A stretch of DNA of 64,000 nucleotides from Glandiceps talaboti (lineage: Eukaryota > Hemichordata > Enteropneusta > Spengelidae): contig NC_135570.1 in the NCBI RefSeq assembly GCF_964340395.1, forward strand, positions 8,228,822 to 8,292,821, given 5' to 3'. The translations under genes and the position numbers were made by a program. Of the stretch, positions 1-14,141 are shown in pieces (within the stretch, counting starts at the first letter, position 1; each line of letters starts with the position of its first letter). Below the pieces are notes generated by a model, which saw only the letters and a program-made list of their open reading frames with translations, was not told the origin of the DNA and did no database searches.

Positions 1-304
1 ACGTATGATAGTAATTTTATCAATGCTTGTTTAGCTTATTTCTTCAATTTTGGTTCGTTAACGAAGGAGAAAAAATATGTTTTATTGAAATCATTGATTT
101 GAAAGCAAACAAGTAAAAACTGGACGAGACAAAGGTGAAAAGCACGTGACAAAGCATTAATGTAGATTAGTGCCCCTTGAGAACGTGCCATCACGCATTT
201 ATCGTAGCCAAACAGTCAAAAAGTGTTTTTATTGCGAATTCATTATATCATCTATACATTATTAGTTAACGTTTTCAGGACATCACTGCAAAACTAATTA
301 TTTT

Positions 305-1010
305 TAGAGTTCTCAACCCATGTGATAAGGATGTTAAGTAGGAAAGTTTTATCAGATATTAACAGGGTTCTTTACCCGTGTAATAAGGATGCTAAGTAGG
401 AAAGTTTTATCAGATATTAACATGTTTTTTTTTTACCCATGTGATAAGGATGCTAAGTAGGAAAGTTTTATCGGATATTAACATTTTTTTTACCCATGTG
501 ATAAGGATGCTAACTAGGAATGTTTTATCGGATATTAACAGGGTTCTTTACCCGTGTGATAAGGATGCTAAGTAGGCAAATTTCACAGAACATTAGGAGT
601 CAGTATGCAGGGTTTTCTACTCATATTGTAAGTATGTAATTAGGCAAATTTTGCAGTATATCACGCGTGCACGTCATTATACTGGGTTCTCTACTCGTGT
701 GATAAGGATGTTAAGTTGGAAAGGTTTACCGGATGTCACGTCATGAACAGGGTTTTCTTATCGTGTGATAAGGCTGCTAAATAGGCAAGTTTTACAGGAT
801 ATAATGAGTTATCATACCTGGTTCTGTACGTGTGTGGTAAGGATGGTAATTAGGCAAATTCAACAGAAAACAGTTTACATTTAGAGGCTACTCTACCGTG
901 TGATAAGGTTAGTCAGTGGGCAAACTGCTGTAACTTTGGATAATTAGCCATTTTACTGACTTCTCTACCCATATGATAAGGCTGGTCTTTAAAAATTTAC
1001 AGGACATTCA
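305..1010 (+). repeat. degenerate tandem array, about 11 units of 57-75 bp
   Basis: Each unit carries the phrase 'gggttctttacccgtg' or a variant, then 'tgataaggatgctaagtagg', then an A/T-rich stretch ending in 'gatattaaca'. The first five units are close copies; the later ones lengthen and diverge, for example near 630, 700, 760, 830, 895 and 965. No open frame runs through it. It is a minisatellite or satellite that decays toward its right end. Confidence 0.85.
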
Positions 1011-4000
1011 ATTCATACTCCGAGCACAGCAGAATCGATAATGTAAAACACGCTCTGTCATGACGTAGAACAAACACAAACTAAATTCCGTATTTTCTGT
1101 TCGAATGCGTACAGTTAGGCTTCTACGTATCTACCATTATTTGTACTGAAATTTGAGAAAAGAATATCATTTGTGGTATTAACCCCGTGGGTGTATTACA
1201 CCTTTGGAATGTAGGAAGAGCGCTTTATCCACAGTATTGATATTTCAGAATCCATAATTTAGATGCTTATCCTCGGATTTCGACCCATATTACTAAAACA
1301 TCATCCCACACAGAACTCTTAATAGACGTTTGCTGATCGGGTGATAACAGTATTAGTACTTTAGATGCCAAATTGACCCCACAGGAAACATAAAAATTCA
1401 GTTAAAGGGTATTTTCTGATGAAATAGTAAAATCATTAGACCCAGAGTTTAATTGAAAAGAAAATTGAAAGTACAACTGAGAATCAGTAAATAGCAGTCG
1501 ACGATGATAAAAGCGATAAGTTTGATGTTTCGGCAATTTTGTGTGTAGGTTGTAGTAGTGATAGCAGTGATGGTTGTTAATGTAATTGTTCTCTCTACTT
1601 ATATTTAAACATTGTCGTAAAATGGAATTTGCACCAGAACTTAGATAGTTTTAACATTGTCTTAAGAGTACCACGTGTTTGTGATATAGGCAAAACACCA
1701 TCCTTCACCATTCCTCACCTAACCTAAAAAAATAGAAGCTATGTTTTACCAGGGTGAACGCGACTAATTTACTCCGGCCGGTAAAAACAATTGTTTCATT
1801 ACTATTACACATGACTATTGATTAAATAATAATTGCTAGCAACAGGCAAAGCTGTGATGAATGCAAATGTTAGGCGTGACGTCATATAAACTCAGCGGTG
1901 TCATTATGATGTATACATTATATCAATTTTGTCATTACATCTTGCTTTAAGATCTATCAACTATTACACTTGTTTTAGTATAGTAAGTATAGGGAAATTG
2001 AATGTGTCTTAAAACGAAACAAAAAATGAACAAGGCCTAGTTCAGACAATGATTAAAATTAAAGTTTAAAAATAAATGTCTGGAAGAATTATAGAAAAGA
2101 TTGGTCCAGGACTAAATAATGATTGTATGCAATCTTTATGGGTCCACTGATAAGATAATACTAATGTGAGAACTTGGGATTAAAACCCTGGCCTTTAAGA
2201 CCAAGACTATGATACTGTAGTACGTTCTTAAAGCCAAGGCAAATTTGAAAATAAACCTGAACCGAATGAAATGTACCGCTAATAGTTTCAACGAATAAAC
2301 CAGAATTTATTTGAAGAGCGTAATATCGCTAACAGGAATATCTTAAAGGAGAAACTTCAGTTACTAAAGAAATCACAAAATGTACTGATGTGAGCAGGAA
2401 ATGTTGGAAAGGGAGACAACGACGTGTGTTATTCATACAGGTATAAATCGACTATCAAGATAAGGAAAATCAATTAGCAGGAAAGGTTTCTTGTAGAGGT
2501 TCCCTGGAGGAGGAAGCTAATTAAATAAAAAGGTTTGACCTGCTTAGGCTCATTCCTACTGTTAAACCTGCCCTAGAGGGCTGATAGCATCTTTAACTTA
2601 AATGGCGTTTTATGCCCACTTTAGCAATCGTATTTTACACTTTAGGGATTATCGCTTTCTACTGTCATGTTCCACTAGGAGTGTTTCCATGGAGATATGT
2701 CAAATTTACAGGATTATGAATATTCATGACGGTACACACATTTGAGTGAAAGTGGCATTAACAGTAATATTAATAAGAACGAGGAGATTAAGTTCAAGTC
2801 TATGTCCAGTTTTAAGTTAATCTCTGAACATTTCAGAAGTACATATTTATTCATTTCTTGTCCGATTAGTGTCGAGTATGACGAAGAACTGCGACATCAA
2901 CGATGAAGTCGCCATCTCTTTTGTCTTACGAGTTGTTGCTGTCCGGACGACCGATTAACATGACGGATTTAATCCTAAATAAAAGTGCACTACGAAATAG
3001 TTACTGTGACCAATCCGAGATATACACATGTGCTGTTCTTATTAATTCAAAATCCCTGGTTCTCGGAATACTAAGCTTATGATCTATATATGGGACGACT
3101 TTTTATCCTGGTCATTAACTGACTTAAGATCCGTGCTCCTGTCTAGTCTACTCAACAATTGTGAACTAAATCTCCACAAAATAATTGGAAATATGTAAAT
3201 CAGTTATTTCAAAATGTATTTGATAATCGAATGTGTTTAAAGTGAACTGTCTCTGAGTTCATAACATTATTAAAATGACTTTGAAGTTTTAAGCTAAGGG
3301 GATTGATTCCTTGAGGAGCATTCCTCATAACATCTGATCTGTGGATTACAAGGTACTTTGATAAATTAATGTATTTTGAGATAGGTGGGATGGAGGGTTG
3401 GGGGTTAAGGAAGAAAAGAGTACCATATATATTTACTACTCGAAATAGAAATACATTCCATATAAATTCTGTGTCCACGAGTGTTTCTCTGAGTATGTTT
3501 CGAAATTTCTGATGATGCACAACTAGGACGTCGATATTCCTGGAATCACAGACAAAATAGAAATTCTTCCTAACCTAAAATCTACTTTCTGAATTATCAG
3601 TGAAATATTAGGAAGTAACATACATAAGAACAATACAACCATATCTCTAATAGTGTAATTAATGTACACTGATATATCCGAAACGTCTTTAGTTAACAGA
3701 CTACTTAACTGTAATACTTATTGTATAGATTGCGCCACCATGCTGCCATTACATTTCTTCTTTCATTAATTTCATCTACTTTATTACCACATCCTGTCAA
3801 TCAAAATGTTAGTTTACTTATTTCTTTGTATTCTGATATATTTGCCATGTTAGAAAAGTTAGAAATAAAGTATTAAAAACTCCATCGCCATTTCTGTATC
3901 TTGTGAGTAGTTTTGCTCGCTACTCTGCACTTTAATATTTAATATATAGTCCTTGCAAATTTTATCTGCATTACTTTTTAAAACATATTTATGACTGACA

Positions 4001-5490
4001 ACATTCAGTTTTATTTTAATATACATATAGTGGAAGATGATTTTCTAAATATCAATTCAGTAAATATATATAAATGCATATACAGGAGTCAAATAAAAAA
4101 TTGTACGATATATTGATGACATCCAAACATCCATTTTCACAAAACATAACACTTTGTGACGTTTTGTGAGAATGATAATTCCAAGAAGAAAAATATTGGA
4201 AGACAGTAAGATTATACATATTCAAAGTTAATTAAACAAAAATGGAAAATAAGGTAGATTTGAACGTTTTGATTAATATCTTGCTCTGTTAATTACTTGA
4301 GATGTATTCATCATATATTTCCCTTGTTTATCATTAGTGGACATCTCTAGTATTTGTCCCATTATCAATTTATACAACATTTGTAATGTCTTTATTTCTT
4401 ATTGTAAGCATCTCTAAAGGAATACTATAGTCATTATTCCTAGGCCCCTTTAGACCCCAGGTATCACAATTTTTAATTATATTTTTTGATTTATTATGGA
4501 TTGTTTTATTTATTGTGTATTTTTGAAATAATATTTTCCAGACATCTGATACAAAAGAGTGGCTTTCGTCATCAATTCCGTCATCATTTTGACAAATCCA
4601 TTGATCAATCAATGCTACATTCATTTGTCAAAGTTTTTACATGAATAATTAAATCTCGTTTATTTAAAAAAAGAAAGAAAAAGTAATCTATAGAACATTT
4701 TGTGAATGTTTTAGGGTTGATTCCACCAGTCTTATTACTTTGAACCGTGGATGAATATGGAAATATGTAAATATATTACAACAGCCAAGTTCGCCGAAGC
4801 AGTGTAACACACTATTTCTACCACCCGGCCCATTGCAGTACACTACATAAAGTGTAACATGTATACATTTTCCCAAACTTCAATGACTTCAGTGATAAAT
4901 TACTTGTTTTTGATTTGTTAAGAGTCCTCGTGCATGGAGCGTAGAGCTTATCTACCAATATTGTATGGACCAAGATAAGCATTCATTTGTGACACACACA
5001 CTGTTTCGCCGAGCGTAAGTGACATTGGCTGCAAGTAAAATGATACATTTAGGAAAGATGCTGGAGAAAAGGAAGAAAGATACGATGCTAGTGATACTAT
5101 TACCGGTGGTGATGACGACAACGCTGATGATAATTATGATGAGAACGATGATGATGATTTCAAATATAAAAATACATAAGCCTGAAGCCCCATGCAATCA
5201 ATACAATATTTAATTCAAAACACTGTTATCGCCCAAATGACACCAATTCATCCAATTATACGATACATTACTAAGTAACGTATATTAACGTTTGTCCATT
5301 GGCTTAACGTGGTATGTATACCACTGTCCAGTTTAAATACAAACATCTTTAATAATCTCAGTTCGACGCATGAGGGCAGAGTACTTGTGAAAGAATGTTC
5401 TTTGGTCACTCACTAAACATTATGGCTGAATTATCTGCATCATAGACAATGGAGGGAAACTTGTCTATATCTACATCTATACTGCAATCA
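1011..5490. other. non-coding stretch, no gene recognised
   Basis: AT-rich unique sequence with stops in all frames at short intervals. The only coding-like spot is a 26-codon ATG frame at 2878-2958 on the plus strand, which is too short to call. The open frames of 60-100 codons here (3209-3520, 4370-4624, 4952-5213) have no recognisable domain and AT-driven composition. Confidence 0.6.
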
Positions 5491-5494
5491 CTGG

Positions 5495-5785
5495 CGAAAA
5501 ATGTTAAAATAAAAATACCCCTTCTATCAATTAATACATTAAAATAGACAAATACCATCGCCACTACTGATAATGTTAAAATAAAATACCATGCAATCGC
5601 TATGATGTTAAATTAAAATATCATAAACTCGCTATAATGTTAAAATAACATACCATAAAATCGCTGTAATGTTAAAATAAAATACCTTACAATCGCTATA
5701 ATGTTAAATAAAACACCATACAATCGCTATAATGTTAAAATAACATACCATACAATCGCTATAATGTTAAACATAACAATTACAT
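5495..5785 (+). repeat. minisatellite, about 38-bp unit, 6-7 copies
   Basis: The unit reads approximately 'atgttaaaataaaatacc' followed by 'atacaatcgctata'. Copies differ by small indels (taaaataaaat, taaaataacat) and substitutions. Confidence 0.8.
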
Positions 5786-6767
5786 CATGCTGAAAAGTAG
5801 AGTAAATCTTACGAGCTATTTGTTTCAATTTTCTTAAACTTTGTGATGAATGACTTTCAGATTCCGCCATTCAGTGAATATGAAGGCGAGATACAATTGC
5901 GATCTTCTAAATGGGCTTAACCAATTCAAATTTGACACGTTATAATTTGGATGTATTCCGTGTCTTAATCAAAATTATTCAGAACATAGCCACTGTAAGA
6001 TTAAACCAAATCCTTATAAACATTTACTTTTTTCTCAAGGATTTGTCTTAAGAATTTAATCCATTTGTATTTATTTGAATATACAAAGACAAATGACACT
6101 TTAAATCATGTAAAAATGGTGTTGGTCTCATTTGTGTAGTTCAACTGTCAGAACACGGTTGTCAGAGTATGTTTTTAACTTCGGATCCATCAGACTTAAA
6201 ACCACTTTCAAGACAAATAAGAAATCATTAGAAATCCACTTCCTTGAACGGTGCTATTATATACTTTAATAGAGATTGCTGAAAATATCGTATTTGTGAT
6301 GACGTTTACATTTTGCAAGACTTAGAACTAAATAGCAAAGGCAACATAATTCAAGTAAAACATGGTGGCGACTTTGAACGTATAGACAGAAGGTTATCTA
6401 TCTGTGTTCCCATGGAAACGAAAATCATCTTAATGGGTCGGCTTATATGTACAAGCAAAATGACGGATAAAGTGAGAGATAACAAATGCGAACAATTTAT
6501 TTGAGCAGTCGTCAGGTCAGGCTAAGTCAACACAAATATTGGTATAGGGAGGCTAAAGATAAAAGGATTTTGATGCCAAAGGATTCTGATTATAAATCCT
6601 TCTGAAGTGTAAGAGTCTCGTGCACACATGGTCTTATGGTATTAAGTATTTCCTCATGCCATTTATTATTAAATTGACAAAGAGCAATCTCTCATTATCC
6701 TAATATGTTACTGTATGAAAATTTAACCATTGTGTTCGTATTTGAAATTCTTCTTCAGCCCTTGGCA
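5786..6767. other. non-coding stretch, nothing recognised
   Basis: No gene, repeat or structured element was recognised here apart from short AT-rich runs. Confidence 0.5.
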
Positions 6768-6937
<170 letters not shown>

Positions 6938-6973
6938 GGGAGGGATGGAGAGAGAGTGTTTGACTATGTGTTT

Positions 6974-7015
6974 GACTATGTATGTATGTATGTATGTATA
7001 TGTGTATACGTGTGT

Positions 7016-7052
<37 letters not shown>
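6974..7052. repeat. (TATG)n then (TG)n microsatellite
   Basis: A TATG run grades through TGTATG into pure TG, close to the preceding GA tract. Confidence 0.95.
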
Positions 7053-7054
<2 letters not shown>

Positions 7055-9195
7055 CTATGCATTTACCGTGAAATGTACAAGGGGTAGACCAAGAGGCAAA
7101 GTGGCTTTTTACTATTCCAAGTTCGTTATCAATACATGCCGTAAAAGATAAATTGGTGTAGTAGCAATAACCCTTTCTTGTAAACTGTTCCAAATGTCAA
7201 CAGTACCTTTACTTAAAAATTGCATTTGCGTAAATGCACTCTAATTCAGTCTCTAAACAATTTCAAACGATGTTCTCTTGTTTTAGAAGTAGCTACTGGA
7301 AGAGCAAGAGTGAATCCATTACAAAGTTTGCACAGCTCTGATCTGTTGTATGTCCCTCAGTCACTCTCACTGTCATTGTGTCTCTCTCTACCTTTCGCAA
7401 TGTGTTTGCTCTCTGCCTGCTATCTGTATCTGTCAAATATAGACTGGGGTACTAGCGTTCAATTGTAATAGAATTTCATGACCATTCCTTTGTCTTTAAT
7501 TACACATCTTAATTGTTAGAAGTACAAAGAAGTACAAACTCTACGACTTGCATACTAAGTTTTGGCCACATTATTTAGATAACTTGAGAGTTTTAGACAT
7601 GCATATATGACCCAGTCTAATTACCAGAAAAATGACGGCATGTTCAGAACCTTTTGTCGTTAGAAAAAGAGAAAACATCCCTTGGTTAAATATGAACATG
7701 GGCCCCATGAACACTAGAGGTGTGTATTACCAAAAGCTTAACTACGACAACGCCCTCCAACAATCACTTACCTCAATCAAATTCCATGCATGCACGTGGT
7801 AAAGTTGTTACATCACCACAGCCAAGTCATCACACTTTTGCATTGCACCCTGTCAAGCTGCATTCTCAAAATTTCATCTTTGTCAGATAAATCAGATTGT
7901 AGCATCGATATCTGACTTCAGACAATCACAAAACAGTATCTAACTATATGCCATTGGAAACAAAATATGAATGTACATATATCCAAATGTGCCTTTTTAA
8001 AATAAAGATTTGACCAATATAATGAGTTGGACATTTAGTGTGTTTTGATTAATTGAATAGGTGTCGATGTCAGCAAACATTTATTTGGACGTATATTTCA
8101 AGACTAGTGGGCAGTGGTGGGACTGGTGGCATCGGTGGGATGCCAAATTCACTACATATGAAGAACCATACTATTGAATAAATCATTGCAAATTCTGACC
8201 CTCCCCTAATTTCATTTCGTTAAATATGGCCTGATTTTGAAAATCTGTATCTTATTTCCTCTGTCACCCCTCATGAGTACTTACCCCCATGACCATTAAC
8301 AGAAAGGGTTGGTCCCAACACTGTCAACTTTGTTTTAACTTTTTGAAGTCGAATTTGGCGGCATCTTTAGATCATTCTAGGAATCAGATAAGTTGCATAT
8401 GTTGGGGATCAACGAAAGCCTCCCACAAGAAACACTTGGTTTACTTCATGATGATTTACTCACCCCATATGTTTTTTTGACACACTTGTATATATTACAA
8501 CTATATATGGAAATGATTTCAAACTTACTTGATGTGTTAGTATGTTCATCTCTTTCACTTTCACTCTATCAATCTTCTGAACAAAATTTGCAACACAGCC
8601 TATCATGAGATATGATGTAGATGTAAGTGATTGTTAGATGCAAATTGAATAGATAATAATCTATAAGCTGAATTAATTGACAGTGACGAGATATCTCAAT
8701 AATCGTTTTTTAAAAACATTTTAAGTAATATCACTGGGATATCAATTAATCAAAACGGATGTATATTGTATATGCAGATAACTTGGTTTGCTTTGATGTA
8801 AGCGATTCCGAGTACTCAATCACGACTTGCTTGATGTATGGGTTTTGAGTAGCCAGGCATGTCTATAAAAATGATAAGATATAAATATAGTGAGGATGCT
8901 AAGACATGAATTCCGAATATGCACTAAACGTATCAAACACCAAGTAAATTTTCATTACATGTATTGTGTTAACACCATTTACCATTGCTAATAATCGACA
9001 GATTTCTTCGTGTAGTTGTCATTATTTAAAAAACAATAACTCCTCTTCATTTACAAGACATATTACACCATGTACGAGCCAGGTTCAACACAAACTAAAA
9101 CATCTTTCAAAAAAAAAAATAGTTTTATTTAAAATTAGTTTTATAAATATTGAATGCATTTTAGTCTTTTCCGATTTCTGAGTGTCTGTAAATGG
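7053..9195. other. non-coding stretch, no gene recognised
   Basis: Unique AT-rich sequence. The overlapping plus-strand frames at 8289-8608 (63 and 71 codons) have no recognisable domain and are most likely chance frames. Confidence 0.5.
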
Positions 9196-9196
9196 G

Positions 9197-9272
9197 ATAA
9201 TCAATAAATCAATACATCAATAAATCAATAAATCAATCAATCTATCAATAAATCAATCAATAAATAAATAAA
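9197..9272. repeat. (AATC/AATA)n imperfect tetranucleotide repeat
   Basis: Alternating 'aatcaataaatc' units ending in AATAAATAAATAAATG. Such a run can be an old retroposon tail, but no SINE body was recognised beside it. Confidence 0.85.
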
Positions 9273-9274
9273 TG

Positions 9275-9465
9275 TGGAATATACACTCCAGTCGTTCTAC
9301 GTCATTTGAATGTGTGTCTACGTCATTGGTTCTGCTGTGTTCGAAATATGAGTCAAAACACTCAAAATTGTCACTGCTCGTCTAGCGACTCGTAATGACA
9401 AGGTCCCTAAGGTCACTCGTATTTTCTTGACTGAGAAGAAAGCTATTGGGGAATAATATCTAATT
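9275..9465. mobile_element. foldback/MITE-like element, family F2, copy 1
   Basis: It shares 'cattggttctgctgtgttcg' with the 57.2 kb copy. With the 24.8 kb copy it shares a central palindromic motif (GTCACTRCTCGTCTAGCGACTCG then TARTGAC), followed by 'cctaaggtcactcgt' and 'ttgactgagaagaaa'. No open frame is present, so it would be non-autonomous. The ends are approximate. Confidence 0.6.
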
Positions 9466-9805
9466 ATTTATATATCTATATCCAATAGATTAAAACCTAC
9501 TGATGTTTCAATTTTCACACATTTCATCATATACTCAATCAACGAATTATAATTAATAATTACGTGTCGTGTATGATAAATTTAAACCTGTTTATTTATG
9601 TATTTATGATTGAAATTTCAGATGCAAAACACGTGGTAACATACGTCACAGTTGCTGTTTACAATTACACCCTGGGGTACGTCATACATGTTTCCTAAAT
9701 AGGGACAGTAAATATATGTAGATGTTATCACGGCATAGGTTGATACTGTGTATACGATTTACGCATGCTTATGTTGTTCAAAGTAACCGACATGTACAGA
9801 CGTAT

Positions 9806-10948
<1,143 letters not shown>

Positions 10949-11030
10949 GATATCCACACAGATTGGGCGCCATACCCCAATGTAGGCAACATTGCGGTAC
11001 TCGGTATGGCGCCCGATCTGTGTGGATATC
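10949..11030. other. 82-nt near-perfect hairpin, pre-miRNA-sized
   Basis: The arm at 10949-10976 (starting 'gatatccacacagat') pairs with 11003-11030 (ending 'atctgtgtggatatc') over 28 positions, with one G-U-type difference. The 26-nt loop contains a second six-base stem: 10978-10983 (caatgt) with 10989-10994 (acattg). The arms are G+C-rich (GGGCGCC core) in AT-rich surroundings. Size and shape resemble a microRNA precursor, but a tiny foldback transposon remnant is equally possible. The strand of any transcript cannot be told, because both strands fold. Confidence 0.5.
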
Positions 11031-12234
11031 CGAGATGACTAGATGATAATACATGTACAAGTATACTGTGAAACGAGCGGAACCGATGAAGCAGCTGCTT
11101 GAGTCAGTCAATCCGATCGTTTCCGAGTAGTTAAGATTGAGACAGCGTCCTCCAAGCATATCGATCATGGAACTGACATTCTGCATGTATCTAAATATCC
11201 TCTGGTATGAGTACACACAGTATTTCAACTCAAATAAAACTGCTTTTAATTCTGAACAAAAATATGTTGAAATAGAATTCTTCCGTCAACAAATGGTGAA
11301 TTGCATGTATCACAAATGAGCAGCTACCGTCAGTAAATAACACAATTTACGAATATCCTACTCAGCATACCTATGCATGAAGCGTCGCTGTAAAATCTTA
11401 TTATTAAAGCAACATTACGTTAACTGTTAAGTTGTAGAATTATAATATTATATACTCTAAATTGTGATTTATTATGGGATTATTGGAGTGGAATAAATGA
11501 AATTCAGCAAGGTTTTATGTTTATATTTTTATTCTTGTATAATTTATGTACACACAACAAGCTTAACAGCTTATATACAACGATTGACGAGTTGACTCTA
11601 AAACTTAAAATTTGAATGAAACTGAGAAACAAAATTAGAAAAAAATTAGAAAAGGACAATTTTCCTTGATCCATATCCATTTCACCTATATTTACTGACA
11701 CTGGATATTGAAATAGTACGGGAAACGGAAACCATAGCCTGGGCTGTCATTCCTTCGAGCATTATGTATGTATGTTGTATTTGATAAACTGAAGGAATTG
11801 TCTACAAATCATTTGTCAAAATCAATGTTTTGTCAGTGTATCAAACATAGTTTATTTTGGATCACCGATGGAAATAGACAGTGCCCAAGGCAAAATTTAT
11901 CTCTGTTTTTACTTAACATAGAGGTGCGTTTTTAAAGGGGCACAAGCTGAGTCACACCTGTTTTGGTGTTGTAGTTTATGCAATGTTGTACTTACTGGAG
12001 CATACTTTAATAGCCATCACTTGCAATTAGCTGAATTGAAGATATAACCATGATCAGATGACGTCATTCATCATACGTATCAAGAATGTTCAGGAAATCC
12101 CTACGATACAACTAACAGTTGTAACAATGTCTGACGACAATCTGACGATAATATTCCAGAAAGTATAGATCGAGATTCAAATCATTTTAAAATAGCTTAG
12201 TTGAGGTTATTATCTAAGTATTTTCACTTGATTG
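11031..12234. other. non-coding stretch, nothing recognised
   Basis: Short frames at 11137-11319 and 11504-11701 have no recognisable features. No repeats are evident. Confidence 0.5.
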
Positions 12235-12665
12235 AAAAGTGTATAAATTCAGCGTGTGCCACTTTAAGGATATTTAAAATTTTAGGCTCACAGAAAAACT
12301 CTGGAACTGTAGTACTGTAGTTAGTTTGAAGGACCAGTAGCATTATCATTTTTTATACTATTATTTTAAACATCTCGTCCGTCAAAAAATGTCATCTCTA
12401 TCCATGAAAGTCATGGTTTGATTTATGGGTACAAAATGCCATATACTTCTGTGTGAAACAGCTATCATGAATATTCAGTGTTCAACCATTGAATAATGTA
12501 TTTCTGCTATCTCCCATGATGCAATAGCACTTAGCAAAGATACCTCATGAATGTACAAGACAACTTAATGTTTCTCTGAAAATGCAAATAATTGAAGGTG
12601 ATACTCTCCAGAACCCATAGTTTATGAAATGTTTTTATTTCCTTGAGTGATATTCCCCTTTAAAT
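12235..12665 (-). mobile_element. foldback/MITE-like element, family F1, copy 1
   Basis: Read on the minus strand, its end runs 'ttaaaggggaatatcactc', 'aaggaaataaa', then 'actatgggttctggagag', matching the left ends of the copies at 24.26, 43.47 and 63.66 kb. The interior has the shared 'tcatgaatattcagtgt' motif near 12468. No coding capacity. The left boundary is uncertain. Confidence 0.6.
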
Positions 12666-13872
12666 CCATTAATATCATCAGGTTAATGTATACCATTTCA
12701 GAAGGAGCCTGTTTCTGTTTTTTTGAAAGAATATCAGTGCTTATTTTTTATAACTTGTTCTTGTGATTAGGTTAAAGATCCTTACATCGTATAGTATGGA
12801 TGTTCCGAAATGTGATTTACGAAATTCTATCTGAGAAAAAACTCTTGGCTTACCCCAATGATCCTATCTACGCTACTATTTGATCTAATGTTTCTGCCGT
12901 ATCTATCATTAAAAGTATACCACAGCATAAAGGTTTGATGATCATGAACAATCGCTGATCGGGATCATTCGTCATTTTAAAATCGAATTTTGACTCCAAT
13001 CTGAGCGAATTCCTATCTCTTGTAATTGAGATCTCTAAGATCGGCTAGGGAAACATTCACTATCTGTATGTTGTTAGCTTGAACGGGCATTAGGGTTCTG
13101 TTTTAACAGGCAGTTGAACAGCTCAGTGCAGCTTAAGACGGATTCTACGTCCGCAATGATTACACATCGCACGAGACGACTTGTATATCCCCTTGTGGTG
13201 ATTGATGATTTACGATCGACGAGGGAAATTTATTGTATAACGGCATCGTGATGGCATTTTCGTACTTTTTTGATCAAACCTGAAAATTTCACATATATAA
13301 TGACAAATAGTGATGTTTCTACTTAAAAGAAAACAAATCGCGATCATTTTAAAATCATTTTAATGGGCAGAATAAGGTAAGGCAGCAATGGTAGGTTATA
13401 GCTGGCTAGAGACAAGACATATCTTAACTAGGATCGTCGCCAATGGAAGATAAGACACACATTGGTAATTCTTAACGTGAAAAAGGCTTGTGTTCGATTA
13501 TATTGAAACTTACATTGTAAACCATGAAACTCACATTAAAAAACATTCTAGTTTAATTTCTGTAAAGAATTCTATATTTTGATAATTTTATGTCAAATTA
13601 ATATTTTTGCGAGCGATACTCACGTATCCAAGTGTTTTAAACACAACATCCAACGAATATCTAGTTAATTCGATATTAAAGTGAGCGGAAGTGAAGAATA
13701 TTACATTTTAATAGTCCAGAATGCACCTCAGGACCATTTTCTCTGCAAATCAAATTTCTAAAAATATCACAAAACTTCCATATAACAGCTTTTGTCCTGA
13801 TTTTATAACAATACAAGTAGAGGAGTTCAACGTCTTGTTTTCTAGAAATTGACAATATTTTCCTTTCTCATA
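12666..13872. other. non-coding stretch, nothing recognised
   Basis: No open frame, repeat or hairpin of note was recognised. Confidence 0.5.
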
Positions 13873-14141
13873 GTGTTACACTCTTTGTCATAAAAGCTTA
13901 GCATTTGGATGTTCGAGGCACACACAATCCTTGTTTGAGACACACTGAATCCTGGTCATAAGAGTTTAGCATTTGCCGTTTTGTGCAACAATTTACTCTA
14001 AAACAGTTTGATGTGTTCTGTTTTAGAGTAAAATGACCAGGATTCAGTGTGTCTCAAACAAGGATTGTGTGTGTCTCGAACAAGAATTGTGTGTGTCTCG
14101 AACACCCAAATGCTAAGCTTTTATGACAAAGAGTGTAATAC
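13873..14141. mobile_element. long-inverted-repeat (foldback) element
   Basis: The left arm begins 'gtgttacactctttgtcat' and continues 'aaaagcttagcatttgg'. The right arm ends with its complement at 14107-14141. The arms also share 'aatccttgtttgagacacac' and its complement, and the centre is a second palindrome, 'tttactctaaaacag' against 'ctgttttagagtaaa'. The right arm carries an extra tandem copy of the 'tgtgtgtctcgaacaag' segment. A 67-codon frame at 14047-14250 only reads through the right arm. No clear target-site duplication was seen. Confidence 0.75.

Noticed and set aside
305-1010. CRISPR-like array (regular repeats)
   Set aside because: Units are contiguous diverged repeats without unique spacers of constant length, and the genome is eukaryotic.
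2878-2958. 26-codon ATG frame with coding-like codons
   Set aside because: Too short, with no partner exon. A micro-exon on the opposite strand (acceptor CTTTTATTTAG, donor CTC|GTAAGA) is equally plausible, so neither is called.
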